A stretch of DNA of 64,000 nucleotides from contig CBFHHY010000005.1 of NCBI GenBank assembly GCA_965655795.1, forward strand, positions 67,865 through 131,864, written 5' to 3'. Shown here one piece after another: positions 22,541 to 31,528 of the stretch; positions within the stretch are counted from its first letter, which is position 1; each line of letters starts with the position of its first letter. A model generated the notes under the pieces. That model worked only from the letters and a program-made list of their open reading frames with translations, ran no database searches and was not told where the DNA came from. A program made the translations under genes and the position numbers. The DNA comes from TMED14 sp002167805 (GTDB lineage: Bacteria; Bacteroidota; Bacteroidia; Flavobacteriales; Schleiferiaceae).

Positions 22541-23851
22541 ATGCAACGAATTATGAAAAGCCAAAAAGAGATATTAAAAAAGTTAGGAATTGAGAGACTT
22601 AATCAAATGCAATTGTCTTCAAATGAAGCAATTATAAATTATAACAATGTAATTATTCAGTCTCCTACGGGGACAGGAAAAACCTTGGCCTTTTTACTTC
22701 CTTTAATTAACGATATCGAAAGAGGTCTACAGCAGGTTCAATGCTTGATTATTGTTCCATCAAGGGAACTAGCTATTCAGATTGAAGGTGTTGTACGTCA
22801 AATGGGCTCAGGAATAAAATGTAATTCTGTTTACGGTGGACAATCATTTAATCAGGATAAAATTAATTTAAAACATATTCCATCGCTTGTTGTGGGTACT
22901 CCTGGGAGGGTAGCAGACCATATTAAACGGAATACTTTTTCCCTTGATTATATTAAAAGTTTTGTGATTGATGAGTTTGATAAATCCTTAGAAATAGGCT
23001 TCGAAGATGAGTTAAAATCTATTTGTAGTGCCTTATATGACGTAAAAAAGAGAATCCTCACGTCTGCAACAAAATCTATTGATATTCCTCGTTATGTGAA
23101 TCTAGATAAGCCAGTTATCATAAATACTTCAGTTCAAGGGGAGGGGGAGATGAAAATGGAATTAATTGAGTCAATAAATAAGGATAAATTGGATCGTTTG
23201 GCTGAGGTTTTAAATATTCTGGGAAATGATTCAGGAATTATTTTTTGCAACTACAAGGACAGTATTCAAAGAGTTAGTAATTTCCTCTTGGATAAAGGAA
23301 TATTACATGGGTGCTTTTATGGAGGGATGGAACAACAAGACCGAGAACTTTCACTAACAAAATTTAGAAATGGCTCACACAAAATAATTGTTGCGACTGA
23401 TTTAGCATCTCGAGGGTTGGATTTAGATAGAATAAATTATATCATTCATTATCATCTCCCATCTAATGAAAATGAATTTATTCACAGAAACGGAAGAACT
23501 GCAAGAATGTATAAAGACGGAATAGTATATGTTTTAAAACACCATAGTGACCCATCCCCACCTTTCATTCCGTATCTCCAGCTGGCAAAATTTGAAAACA
23601 AAGAATATGAGGCTCATCAAAATTGGGTCACTTTAATGATCTCAGGAGGGAGGAAAGATAGGATTTCAAAAGGGGATGTTGCAGGTTTTCTTATTAAAAA
23701 AGGTGAGCTTAAAAATGACGAAGTCGGTTTAATTGAATTAAAACAGAAAGTTACTTTTGTTGCAATTGAAAAAAAATCCTCAACAAAAATCATAAAGAAA
23801 ATTAATGGATTGAGGCTAAAAACAAAAAAAATTAGAGCAAGTCTCGTTTAA
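22541..23851 (+). CDS. DEAD-box RNA helicase
   Basis: 436 residues. Walker A reads SPTGTGKT near residue 44, motif Ib VGTPGRVADH, and motif II VIDEFDKS, i.e. DEFD rather than DEAD. Motif III is TSATK. The C-terminal RecA domain has IIFCNYKDS, VATDLASRGLD and HRNGRTAR. An extra C-terminal region of about 80 residues rich in Lys may bind RNA. Start could also be the ATG at 22553. It probably acts in ribosome assembly or mRNA remodelling. It abuts the convergent TlpA-like gene with no spare base. Confidence 0.9.
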   Translation: MQRIMKSQKEILKKLGIERLNQMQLSSNEAIINYNNVIIQSPTGTGKTLAFLLPLINDIERGLQQVQCLIIVPSRELAIQIEGVVRQMGSGIKCNSVYGGQSFNQDKINLKHIPSLVVGTPGRVADHIKRNTFSLDYIKSFVIDEFDKSLEIGFEDELKSICSALYDVKKRILTSATKSIDIPRYVNLDKPVIINTSVQGEGEMKMELIESINKDKLDRLAEVLNILGNDSGIIFCNYKDSIQRVSNFLLDKGILHGCFYGGMEQQDRELSLTKFRNGSHKIIVATDLASRGLDLDRINYIIHYHLPSNENEFIHRNGRTARMYKDGIVYVLKHHSDPSPPFIPYLQLAKFENKEYEAHQNWVTLMISGGRKDRISKGDVAGFLIKKGELKNDEVGLIELKQKVTFVAIEKKSSTKIIKKINGLRLKTKKIRASLV

Positions 23852-24943
23852 TTAATCAAGTTCCTTTAGATAATTCTCTAGCTCAGGAATTTCAATGTTT
23901 CTTGCTACTATTATTCCTGTAGGATCAATTAATATATTTTGAGGAATCGCACGAATTGAATACAGTTCAGCTGCAGAATTTCCCCAACCCTTAAGGTCAG
24001 ACATTTGAGGCCAAGTTAAACCATCATCGATAATTGCTTTTTTCCATCGATCGTTATCTTGGTCAAATGCTACGCCAACAATTTCAAATTTATTGGACCA
24101 CCTTCGATAAATATCGACCAGATCCGGATTTTGAGCTCGACAAGGACCGCACCATGATGCCCAAAAGTCGACAAGGGTATATTTAGAAATTAAAGAACTT
24201 AGAGAAATTGCAACCCCAGATGTGTCAAATTGAGAGATGTCAGTGTAAGGTTCACCAATAGCAACCCTGTGAAGGGCATCTGAACGCTTTCTTAGGAGAT
24301 TTACATCTTCTGAGTCATAATTTGTCACATTTTCTAAAACAGAATCGATAAACTCAATTTCTTCCATATAAAGATATCTGTTCGTAATAAAGGCACCCAA
24401 AGCATCATGATTCAGGGCGAAATCTTTGGTTTCTCTCTGAAGTTGAGTGTATTTTAAATCCATAATTGCTGATAGCGAATCAACGGTTTCAGAATCTCCA
24501 GCCGCAGAGGCAATAGTGTAGGTCTCTCTCAGGCCATCAGTAAAATCTTTAAATTCATCCCTTTTTGACATGTATTCATTAAGATTGTCTTGACTCTCTG
24601 TTCCTGACAACTCACCTTGAAACGGGAATATCGATGCATCACCAGTTAGTGATAGTTTGCCTTGATAACCAAATCCAGCTATTGCCTCAGGTAGGCCCGA
24701 GATACTTAAATAAAACGAGGTCGGACCTTTTGGTGAGAAAGAAAGTTTTCCCTTGCCGTCTATTAGTCGAATTGAATCAACTACAACCCATTCCGCAGAA
24801 TCTCTGACATTTATCTTAGCTAGACCTTCATTTTCTGACGGTACAAAATTCTCTAGATTTATATCAATCTCTAGGGAATTATTCGCGCAAGAGGCAATTA
24901 TTAATATTGCTGTTGCAATTAGTGTACTTTTCATCATTTTCAT
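23852..24943 (-). CDS. TlpA-like thioredoxin-fold lipoprotein
   Basis: 363 residues. Lipobox IASC (near residue 19). The N-terminal domain of about 100 residues is DUF4369-like, a helical linker comes next, and the thioredoxin domain starts near residue 230. The active site is DFWASWCGPCRAQNP and the cis-Pro region is SIRAIPQNILIDPTG. This architecture is common in Bacteroidota periplasmic thiol-disulfide reductases, used for cytochrome maturation or stress repair. Convergent with the helicase gene, and divergent from the S46 peptidase gene with 25 bases between starts. Confidence 0.88.
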   Translation of the reverse strand: MKMMKSTLIATAILIIASCANNSLEIDINLENFVPSENEGLAKINVRDSAEWVVVDSIRLIDGKGKLSFSPKGPTSFYLSISGLPEAIAGFGYQGKLSLTGDASIFPFQGELSGTESQDNLNEYMSKRDEFKDFTDGLRETYTIASAAGDSETVDSLSAIMDLKYTQLQRETKDFALNHDALGAFITNRYLYMEEIEFIDSVLENVTNYDSEDVNLLRKRSDALHRVAIGEPYTDISQFDTSGVAISLSSLISKYTLVDFWASWCGPCRAQNPDLVDIYRRWSNKFEIVGVAFDQDNDRWKKAIIDDGLTWPQMSDLKGWGNSAAELYSIRAIPQNILIDPTGIIVARNIEIPELENYLKELD

Positions 24944-24968
24944 CTTGCGAAGATATTATCTTTACCGG

Positions 24969-27071
24969 ATGTTAAAAAAATCACTTCTCTTTTTTATCCT
25001 TCTGACTACGTTTAATTTGTCTATGTATTCACAAGGAATGTGGCTACCAAACGAATTATTGGAACAAGAAACAAATATGAAGTCCAAAGGGATGACTATG
25101 TCTGCATCCGATATTTACTCAATAAATTCAGGTAGTTTAAAGGATGCTATTGTTCATTTTGGTGGCTTTTGCACTGGAGAAGTAATCTCAGATCAGGGAC
25201 TAGTATTAACAAACCACCATTGCGGTTATAGCGCTATTCAGAGTCATTCATCAGTTCAAAATGATTATTTGAAAAATGGGTTTTGGGCCAAATCATTTTC
25301 TGAAGAAAAGCCAAATGAAGGTCTATTCGTTGATTTCATTGTTTCAATTGATGATGTTTCAGAGAGTATTCAAAATTTTATTGCAAAAGGATTGAGTCAA
25401 AATGAAGCAATTGATTCTTTTATACAAGTAAATCCAGCAATCGGGAAGGGAATGCGTTCGGAGATTAAGCCAATTTATTTTGGGAATCAATTCATACTTA
25501 TTGTCTCACAGAGATACTCAGATGTTCGATTGGTTGGTGCTCCTCCAAGTCTCATTGGGAAATTTGGCGCTGATACAGATAATTGGGTTTGGCCAAGGCA
25601 TACTGGTGACTTTTCATTTTTTAGGATTTATGCATCTCCAGATGGAAGCCCTGCAGAGTATTCGCCAGAGAATATTCCTTTAAAAACTAAAAATCCTCTA
25701 ACAATTAGCTTAGAGGGTGTTAATGAGGGGGATTTTTCTTTAATCTATGGATTTCCTGGTAGGACAAGTAATTATCTTCCTGTAAACGAGGTCTCTCAGC
25801 AAATAGATGTTTTGTTGCCGATTCGGGTTGAGTTAAGAGAAATCATTCTAGATAAATGGGATAGTGCAATGCGTATAAATCCAGTCGTAAAAATTCAATA
25901 TGCATCTAAATATGCATCTGTGTCGAATGGATGGAAGAAATGGAAAGGTCAAATTGAAGGAATCGAGGCTTCTTATGGTATTGATACATTGAAAAAAAGA
26001 CAAGAGAGAATGATTAATTACCACTCAGCAAACAATAAAAATGCTTTTGTGGCTGTGGATCAACTTGAGCGTTTTAATAATCAGACGGAATCTCTAGAGA
26101 ATGCAAGAAAAAGTTTAATTTATTTTCAGGAAATTTTAAGAAATTGGGAGTTGTTAACCTGGAGTAGGTTAGCGAATAATATAGTAAGGCTCTCAGATGA
26201 GGGCAAGGATTTGAAAGGTGCCTTGAGAGCACTCATAGAATTTGAAAAGAATTATAATCCTGAGTTGGATCGAAGATCTTCAAGAAGTCTTGTTCAGAAT
26301 TGGCTTTCGGCGGGAGAGAAGGATACGCTATTAACTGTTCCAATCGATTATATTAAAGAAACAAATTCATTTTTGCAGGGTTTGTTTAGCCCCGCTCTAT
26401 ATAAAAGTTTACCAATTGGAATTGCTGAGTTAGACGCAAATTTTATAGCTGATTCTTGTAGAAATCATCTTGCTTTTGATTTATGGCCAGACCTTCTAAA
26501 TAGATACCGCTCATTATTGATGAAAACGAACAAATTAGAAAAGGATTTTCAATCCGGTATGAAGGAGTGGATGTCACTATATCTTTCTTCGGTAGATGAA
26601 GGGGAAAATATTTTTGCGCCTGATGCAAATTCAACCATGAGGGTCTCCTATGGTTTAATTGGTGGTTTTTCGCCCCGAGATGGTGCTAATTATAATCACA
26701 ACACTACAACTGAGGGTATCTTGGAAAAATATATTCCAGGTGATTATGAATTTGATTTACCACAAAATTTTAAGAAAACGCTTGAGAATAGAGAGTTTGG
26801 CAGATACGCGGATAACGATGGACAATTATCTGTCTGTTTTATCGCCGCAAATCATACTTCAGGTGGGAACTCAGGAAGTCCAGCTTTAAACTCAAAGGGA
26901 CACCTGATTGGTTTAAATTTTGATCGTCTTTGGGAAGGTACAATGAGTGATTTTTACTTCACCACCCAGCGTTGCAGAAATATTATGGTTGACGTTCGCT
27001 ATATAATGTGGGTAGTCGATAAATATGCAAATGCAAACAGATTAATTGAAGAGATGAGATTTGCTGATTAA
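24969..27071 (+). CDS. S46-family dipeptidyl-peptidase, DPP11-like
   Basis: The ATG at 24969 begins a signal peptide (MLKKSLLFFILLTTF); 700 residues, normal for S46. The catalytic His84 lies in LTNHHCGYSAI, the Asp in FGADTDNWVWPRHTGDF, and Ser635 in SGGNSGSPALNSKGHLIG. The residue 18 after the serine is Arg (NFDRLWEGTMSD). In Porphyromonas DPP11 this position (Arg673) confers cleavage after Asp/Glu, whereas DPP7 has Gly. So it should remove acidic dipeptides in the periplasm, supporting growth on peptides. Confidence 0.9.
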   Translation: MLKKSLLFFILLTTFNLSMYSQGMWLPNELLEQETNMKSKGMTMSASDIYSINSGSLKDAIVHFGGFCTGEVISDQGLVLTNHHCGYSAIQSHSSVQNDYLKNGFWAKSFSEEKPNEGLFVDFIVSIDDVSESIQNFIAKGLSQNEAIDSFIQVNPAIGKGMRSEIKPIYFGNQFILIVSQRYSDVRLVGAPPSLIGKFGADTDNWVWPRHTGDFSFFRIYASPDGSPAEYSPENIPLKTKNPLTISLEGVNEGDFSLIYGFPGRTSNYLPVNEVSQQIDVLLPIRVELREIILDKWDSAMRINPVVKIQYASKYASVSNGWKKWKGQIEGIEASYGIDTLKKRQERMINYHSANNKNAFVAVDQLERFNNQTESLENARKSLIYFQEILRNWELLTWSRLANNIVRLSDEGKDLKGALRALIEFEKNYNPELDRRSSRSLVQNWLSAGEKDTLLTVPIDYIKETNSFLQGLFSPALYKSLPIGIAELDANFIADSCRNHLAFDLWPDLLNRYRSLLMKTNKLEKDFQSGMKEWMSLYLSSVDEGENIFAPDANSTMRVSYGLIGGFSPRDGANYNHNTTTEGILEKYIPGDYEFDLPQNFKKTLENREFGRYADNDGQLSVCFIAANHTSGGNSGSPALNSKGHLIGLNFDRLWEGTMSDFYFTTQRCRNIMVDVRYIMWVVDKYANANRLIEEMRFAD

Positions 27072-27098
27072 TAACGATATAAATAAACACTTGGACCA

Positions 27099-27106
27099 TA
27101 CTTTTG
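27099..27106 (+). promoter_or_regulatory. -7 motif TACTTTTG for sucD
   Basis: Exact TAnnTTTG match 31 bases before the sucD ATG; no clear -33 box. Confidence 0.45.
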
Positions 27107-27137
27107 TGTCCGATAATTAAATTCACACCAAAATAAA

Positions 27138-28016
27138 ATGAGCGTACTCGTAAATAAGGATTCAAAAGTTATAGTCCAAGGTTTTACCGGAAAAGAAGGG
27201 TCATTCCACGCGGAGCAAATGATTGCTTTTGGAACCAATGTGGTTGGTGGAGTAACTCCTGGAAAAGGAGGGCAAAATCATTTAGGTAAACCTGTATTTA
27301 ATACGGTGAAGGAAGCGGTAGCTAATACACAAGCAAATGTCTCAATTCTTTTCGTTCCACCTGCTTTTGCCGCTGATTCAATTATGGAAGCTGCCGATTC
27401 CGGTATTGAAGTTATTGTATGCATTACCGAAGGTATACCAGTAGCCGATATGATTAAAGCGAAGCCATATTCTGAAAGTCGTGGTGCAACTTTAATCGGT
27501 CCGAATTGTCCTGGAGTAATAACTGCGGGTGAGGCCAAAGTTGGGATAATGCCAGGTTTCGTCTTTAAAAAAGGAAGAATAGGAGTGGTTTCAAAGTCAG
27601 GAACTTTGACCTATGAAGCTGCTGACCAAGTGGTTAAAGCCAACATGGGAATTTCAACAGCTATCGGTATTGGGGGAGATCCAATCATTGGAACAACAAC
27701 GAAAGATGCCGTGAAGCTTTTAATGAATGATAAAGAGACAGATGGAATCATAATGATTGGTGAAATTGGCGGTCAGCTTGAAGCAGAGGCTGGGCAATGG
27801 ATTAAGGATAACGGGACTAAGCCAGTAGTCGGTTTTATTGCAGGAGAGACGGCACCCGCAGGTAGAACAATGGGACATGCTGGTGCTATAGTTGGAGGCG
27901 CGGAGGATACAGCTCAAGCGAAAAAGTCTATTTTAAGAAGTTGCGGAGTCCATGTTGTTGATTCTCCAGCTCAAATTGGCTCTAAAATGGCTGAAATAAT
28001 TAGTTCACTAGGGTGA
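27138..28016 (+). CDS. sucD: Succinyl-CoA synthetase alpha subunit
   Basis: 292 residues, full length. CoA-binding domain GFTGKEGSFHAEQMIAFGT, ligase motif IGPNCPGVI, and the phosphohistidine loop APAGRTMGHAGAIVGG. It forms the active site with SucC and makes succinate plus ATP or GTP from succinyl-CoA in the TCA cycle. The beta subunit gene lies at 53355-54545 on the other strand rather than beside it. The stop overlaps the GTG start of the next gene. Confidence 0.95.
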   Translation: MSVLVNKDSKVIVQGFTGKEGSFHAEQMIAFGTNVVGGVTPGKGGQNHLGKPVFNTVKEAVANTQANVSILFVPPAFAADSIMEAADSGIEVIVCITEGIPVADMIKAKPYSESRGATLIGPNCPGVITAGEAKVGIMPGFVFKKGRIGVVSKSGTLTYEAADQVVKANMGISTAIGIGGDPIIGTTTKDAVKLLMNDKETDGIIMIGEIGGQLEAEAGQWIKDNGTKPVVGFIAGETAPAGRTMGHAGAIVGGAEDTAQAKKSILRSCGVHVVDSPAQIGSKMAEIISSLG

Positions 28017-28849
28017 ATTCCAGTTTTACAATTTATAATCAAACTATCTTAAATGAAGCTGAATCAGAAGCATTTAATCGAAGATCTCATTTATATGGAG
28101 ATGGCTTATTTGAAACGTTAAGAGTTCATCAGGGTAAAATTTGTTTTTGGGAGAGTCACTATTTTCGATTAATGTCATCAATGCGAATTTTGCGTTTAGA
28201 GATTCCTCTAAATTGGTCTCCTGATGATCTAGAAAAAGAAATTTTATCATTTAAACCTGAGCCTCAAATTGATTATCGAGTTCGTTTTAGTGTATGGAGG
28301 GAAGGTGGTTTAGGTTATACGCCTAACACGAATTCAATTGACTGGTCCATAAATTTTTCTGAGCTTGATGATAAAGGCTATTCGAGCCCCGTTAAGAAAC
28401 AGAAGTTAGCTCTGTTCCAAGAACACAAAAAATCTAAAGGTTTATTGTCAAATTTAAAATTAAGTGAAAGCATACTCTATATTTTGGCAGCAAAATTTGC
28501 ATCTGAGCAACATACTGATGATGCAATTATTCTATCTCAGGACAATCATGTACTTGAGACCAGTAGAGGAAATATATTTCTTCTTAAGGGCAACGAATTG
28601 ATAACGCCATCATTGGAGGACGGGGCATTAAGAGGTGTTATGAGAGAGCAAATTTTGAAATATGCTAAAGATGCTAATCTCACATCCAAAGAGGAAAAGG
28701 TAAATCCCTTTGATCTATTAAAAGCTGATGAAATATGGATAACTAATGCAATAACAGGAATTGTTTCCGTGAGTAATTATCGAAAATCCTCCTATGGATG
28801 TTTAAAGGGGGATGAGATGCAAGTTATTCTTAATTCTAAATGTGAATAA
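28013..28849 (+). CDS. Class IV aminotransferase/aminodeoxychorismate-lyase-like
   Basis: 278 residues from a GTG overlapping the sucD stop. The fold-type IV PLP pattern is visible: RRSHLYGDGLFETLRVHQGK, Arg in LRLEIPL, the PLP lysine in SKGLLSNLKLSES, then VLETSRGNIFLL and SLEDGALRGVMRE. It resembles PabC (4-amino-4-deoxychorismate lyase, folate pathway) more than BCAT in length and motifs. D-amino-acid aminotransferase remains possible. No pabA or pabB nearby. Confidence 0.8.
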   Translation: MNSSFTIYNQTILNEAESEAFNRRSHLYGDGLFETLRVHQGKICFWESHYFRLMSSMRILRLEIPLNWSPDDLEKEILSFKPEPQIDYRVRFSVWREGGLGYTPNTNSIDWSINFSELDDKGYSSPVKKQKLALFQEHKKSKGLLSNLKLSESILYILAAKFASEQHTDDAIILSQDNHVLETSRGNIFLLKGNELITPSLEDGALRGVMREQILKYAKDANLTSKEEKVNPFDLLKADEIWITNAITGIVSVSNYRKSSYGCLKGDEMQVILNSKCE

Positions 28850-28855
28850 CCTTAA

Positions 28856-29416
28856 TTAATTCATTTCTATATTTTCTGGCGCGTGAGTCCATAATCTGAA
28901 TGAGTCTGGGAAATGAGTCTTAAGTTTTTGATATACATTCTTTTCAAAGTATAGATCACTTGAACCCAGTTTTCTTAATACAACCCAGGATTCCTCATCA
29001 ATTTCTTCATTAATTTGATCCAATGACCACCCGCTGTAACCAATGAAAAATTTAATCATTGTTGAATCAACGGTGCCATTCAACAATCCTTTTTTCATGG
29101 ATTCAAAGTCTCCACACCAATAGATTTCATTTTTGATATGATGTGACTCAAATATAATATTTGGACAATTATGAATAAAAAATAAAGCATCCTTATTTAC
29201 TGGACCTCCCTCGAAAACCGGCAGATCGGGCCATTCCTCTCCGAAAATATTTTTTAAAGAGAGCTTCGAAGGTTTATCTAGACACAATCCAGTTATGCCA
29301 TCGCTGTTTTGATCAGTAATTAGGATAACACTTTTGCTAAATGTTTTGTCAGAGATCAAAGGGTGCGCTAATAAAACATCTCCAATTTTGACAAATGGGG
29401 TGGTGGAAGAACTCAT
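28856..29416 (-). CDS. YqgE/AlgH-family protein
   Basis: 186 residues, the normal length. Diagnostic segments are GDVLLAHPLISDKTFSKSVI, GLCLDKPSKLSL, VFEGGPVNKDALFFIH and KFFIGYSGWSLDQINEEI. The family is conserved but its biochemical role is unsettled. Its start is only 22 bases from the divergent pdxH start, so the two promoters overlap. Confidence 0.93.
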   Translation of the reverse strand: MSSSTTPFVKIGDVLLAHPLISDKTFSKSVILITDQNSDGITGLCLDKPSKLSLKNIFGEEWPDLPVFEGGPVNKDALFFIHNCPNIIFESHHIKNEIYWCGDFESMKKGLLNGTVDSTMIKFFIGYSGWSLDQINEEIDEESWVVLRKLGSSDLYFEKNVYQKLKTHFPDSFRLWTHAPENIEMN

Positions 29417-29438
29417 ATCCTCTAATTTAGCAAATACA

Positions 29439-30074
29439 ATGAGTTTACAAGAGGATAGAAAAGAATATTTGAGTAGTGAATTAGGAGATAATTATCTCAG
29501 TGTTGATCCGAAAAACCTTTTTAAGGAGTGGCTTAAGGATTACAGAGCAATTGTAAAACAAGACTCAACGGCATTTGCTTTAAGTACCGTGGGAGACACT
29601 GGCAATCCTGATTCAAGAATTGTGCTTCTGAAAGAAATAAGAGACGAAGGGTTGGTTTTTTATACAAATTATGAATCAAAAAAAGGTAGAGATATCAAGT
29701 TTAACAAAAATGTTCATGCTCTATTTTTTTGGAAAGAACTTGAACGACAGGTTAGGATTAAAGGAATTGTTACTAAAATATCAAGAGAGGATAGTGAAAA
29801 GTATTTTTCCACAAGGCCTAGGGCATCGCAATTAGGTGCCATCTCTTCAAATCAATCGCAAAAAATTTCGACGAGAGAAGATTTGGATATAAAGTTTAAC
29901 TCTTATTATTCACAGGGGTCGGAGAACCTCAAATGTCCAGATAATTGGGGTGGTTATTGTATTCAGATAAAACAAATCGAATTTTGGCAAGGAAGAATGA
30001 ATAGGATGCATGATAGAATTATTTTTGAGAAAACAATGTCTTCACAATGGAACTCTTACAGAGTTCAACCATAA
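29439..30074 (+). CDS. pdxH: Pyridoxamine 5'-phosphate oxidase
   Basis: ATG at 29439 (MSLQEDRKEYLSSELG) gives 211 residues, typical length. FMN and PLP contacts are visible: DSRIVLLKEIRDEGLVFYTN, SKKGRDIKFN, ALFFWKELERQVRIKG, and the end EFWQGRMNRMHDRI. It oxidises PNP or PMP to PLP, the last step of vitamin B6 salvage. It is followed 6 bases later by the Gfo/Idh gene, forming a probable operon. Confidence 0.95.
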   Translation: MSLQEDRKEYLSSELGDNYLSVDPKNLFKEWLKDYRAIVKQDSTAFALSTVGDTGNPDSRIVLLKEIRDEGLVFYTNYESKKGRDIKFNKNVHALFFWKELERQVRIKGIVTKISREDSEKYFSTRPRASQLGAISSNQSQKISTREDLDIKFNSYYSQGSENLKCPDNWGGYCIQIKQIEFWQGRMNRMHDRIIFEKTMSSQWNSYRVQP

Positions 30075-30080
30075 AGAATT

Positions 30081-31100
30081 ATGAACAAGGAAATTAGATT
30101 TGCGGTTGTGGGTTGCGGCCGAATAGGGAAAAGGCATATTGAAATGATAAACGCTACCAAAGGAGCTTTATTAGTGGCGACATGTGATCTAAAAAGTAAG
30201 GTTGATTTGGGAATCATGAATGATGTCCAGCACTATGATTCTACAAAATCTCTATTTAGTCAAGTTGATAATATTGATGTGGTAGCTATAGCTACACCCA
30301 ATGGTCTCCACGCTATACACGCTCTGGAGGCGATAAAATCAGGGGCTCATACAATAATCGAAAAACCAATGGCATTAAAAGTTAAAGATGCTGAGATGGT
30401 TTTACATCAGGCTTTACAAAATGGAAAATATGTTTTTGGTGTAATGCAAAACCGGTATTCTCCACCATCAAGATGGTTAAAAGAGATCGTGTCTTCAAAA
30501 AAAATGGGTTCAATCTTTATGATTCACATTGATTGTTTTTGGAACCGAGATGATCGTTACTACAAAAAAGGTGACTGGCATGGAACTAAAGAACTGGATG
30601 GAGGTACTTTATTCACTCAATTTTCCCATTTTATTGACATTTTATATTGGGTATTTGGAGATTTAAATCCAACACATGTAGAGTTACAAAATTTTAATCA
30701 TAAACAATCCATTGATTTTGAGGATTCTGGAATGATTCATTTTGATTTAAATAGTGGCGGAAAGGGATCTTTAAACTATTCAACAAGTGTTTGGGACAGT
30801 AATTTAGAAAGCTCTATGACTATTATTGGCGAAAATGGATCAATAAAAATTGCTGGGCAGTATATGAACGAGGTTGTCCATTGTAATATCAAAGGTTATC
30901 AGATGCCAAAGCTCGCAGAGAGCAATCCTCCAAATAACTATGGGTATTACAAAGGTTCTGCAGCTAATCATATCTATATATATGAAAATGTAATGTCTGT
31001 TTTAGCAGGTAAATCAAAAATTACTACCAATGCCCTCGAGGGTCTTAAGGTTGTAGATATTATTGAAAGAATTTACAAAAAGGCCAGGGTGGCTAAATAA
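30081..31100 (+). CDS. Gfo/Idh/MocA-family dehydrogenase, WlbA-like
   Basis: 339 residues. Rossmann motif FAVVGCGRIGKRHIEMI, EKPMAL for the E-K-P motif, and a C-terminal domain with SIFMIHIDCFWNRDDRYYKK and GDWHGTKELDGGTLFTQ, which closely recalls WlbA/WbpB UDP-sugar 3-dehydrogenases. It would oxidise a nucleotide sugar or sugar with NAD(P) in surface-glycan synthesis. Its place behind pdxH would fit a PLP-dependent sugar aminotransferase partner elsewhere (inference). Confidence 0.85.
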   Translation: MNKEIRFAVVGCGRIGKRHIEMINATKGALLVATCDLKSKVDLGIMNDVQHYDSTKSLFSQVDNIDVVAIATPNGLHAIHALEAIKSGAHTIIEKPMALKVKDAEMVLHQALQNGKYVFGVMQNRYSPPSRWLKEIVSSKKMGSIFMIHIDCFWNRDDRYYKKGDWHGTKELDGGTLFTQFSHFIDILYWVFGDLNPTHVELQNFNHKQSIDFEDSGMIHFDLNSGGKGSLNYSTSVWDSNLESSMTIIGENGSIKIAGQYMNEVVHCNIKGYQMPKLAESNPPNNYGYYKGSAANHIYIYENVMSVLAGKSKITTNALEGLKVVDIIERIYKKARVAK

Positions 31101-31141
31101 ATAGACAAAATTCAATCGTCTAAGTAGGTTAAAGTCAAAAA

Positions 31142-31167
31142 AAAAGTCGCTTCAATGAAGCGACTTT
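31142..31167. terminator. Bidirectional terminator (26-bp palindrome)
   Basis: AAAAGTCGCTTCA is followed immediately by its exact reverse complement. The A/T tails allow termination from both the dehydrogenase gene (plus) and the HU gene (minus). Confidence 0.85.
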
Positions 31168-31187
31168 TGTTTAGGTGATTTAACTAA

Positions 31188-31457
31188 TTAAAGCTTTCCA
31201 CTGAGTTCAGCACCTGCCTTAAATTTAGCTACATTTTTTGCAGCAATCTGGATAGTTGCTCCAGTTTGAGGGTTACGTCCCTCACGTGCATTTCTTCTTG
31301 AAACGCTAAAAGTACCGAATCCTACTAGAGAAACTTTATCTCCTCCAGAAAGAGCTTTACCTACAGAATTAGTGAAAGAGTCTAAAGCAGACTTCGCTTG
31401 AGATTTTGAGATGCCAGCGTCAGAAGCTATAGCATCGATTAGTTGTGCCTTGTTCAT
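31188..31457 (-). CDS. HU-family DNA-binding protein
   Basis: 89 residues: MNKAQLIDAIASDAGISKSQ, VGKALSGGDKVSLVGFGTF, and the DNA-binding arm RNAREGRNPQTGATIQIAA. This is the standard HU length. It bends and compacts DNA as a homodimer. A good -33/-7 promoter and a strong bidirectional terminator surround it, so it is a single-gene transcript. Confidence 0.95.
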   Translation of the reverse strand: MNKAQLIDAIASDAGISKSQAKSALDSFTNSVGKALSGGDKVSLVGFGTFSVSRRNAREGRNPQTGATIQIAAKNVAKFKAGAELSGKL

Positions 31458-31494
31458 TGTTAAATGATTTAAGATTAATTGTTTTGGTCTTTAG

Positions 31495-31524
31495 CAAATA
31501 TACACGAATACGCAACGTACACAA
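31495..31524 (-). promoter_or_regulatory. HU promoter with -33 TTG and -7 TATATTTG
   Basis: On the minus strand, TTG and TATATTTG are separated by 19 bases, the ideal Bacteroidota arrangement. This is the best-formed promoter noted in the window. It overlaps the last base of the intergenic gap before the fmt stop. Confidence 0.7.
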
Positions 31525-31528
31525 GGGT

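Noticed and set aside
24753..24968. N-terminal extension of the S46 peptidase
   Set aside because: It would overlap the divergent TlpA-like gene and push the signal peptide inside the protein; the ATG at 24969 gives a normal signal peptide and length.
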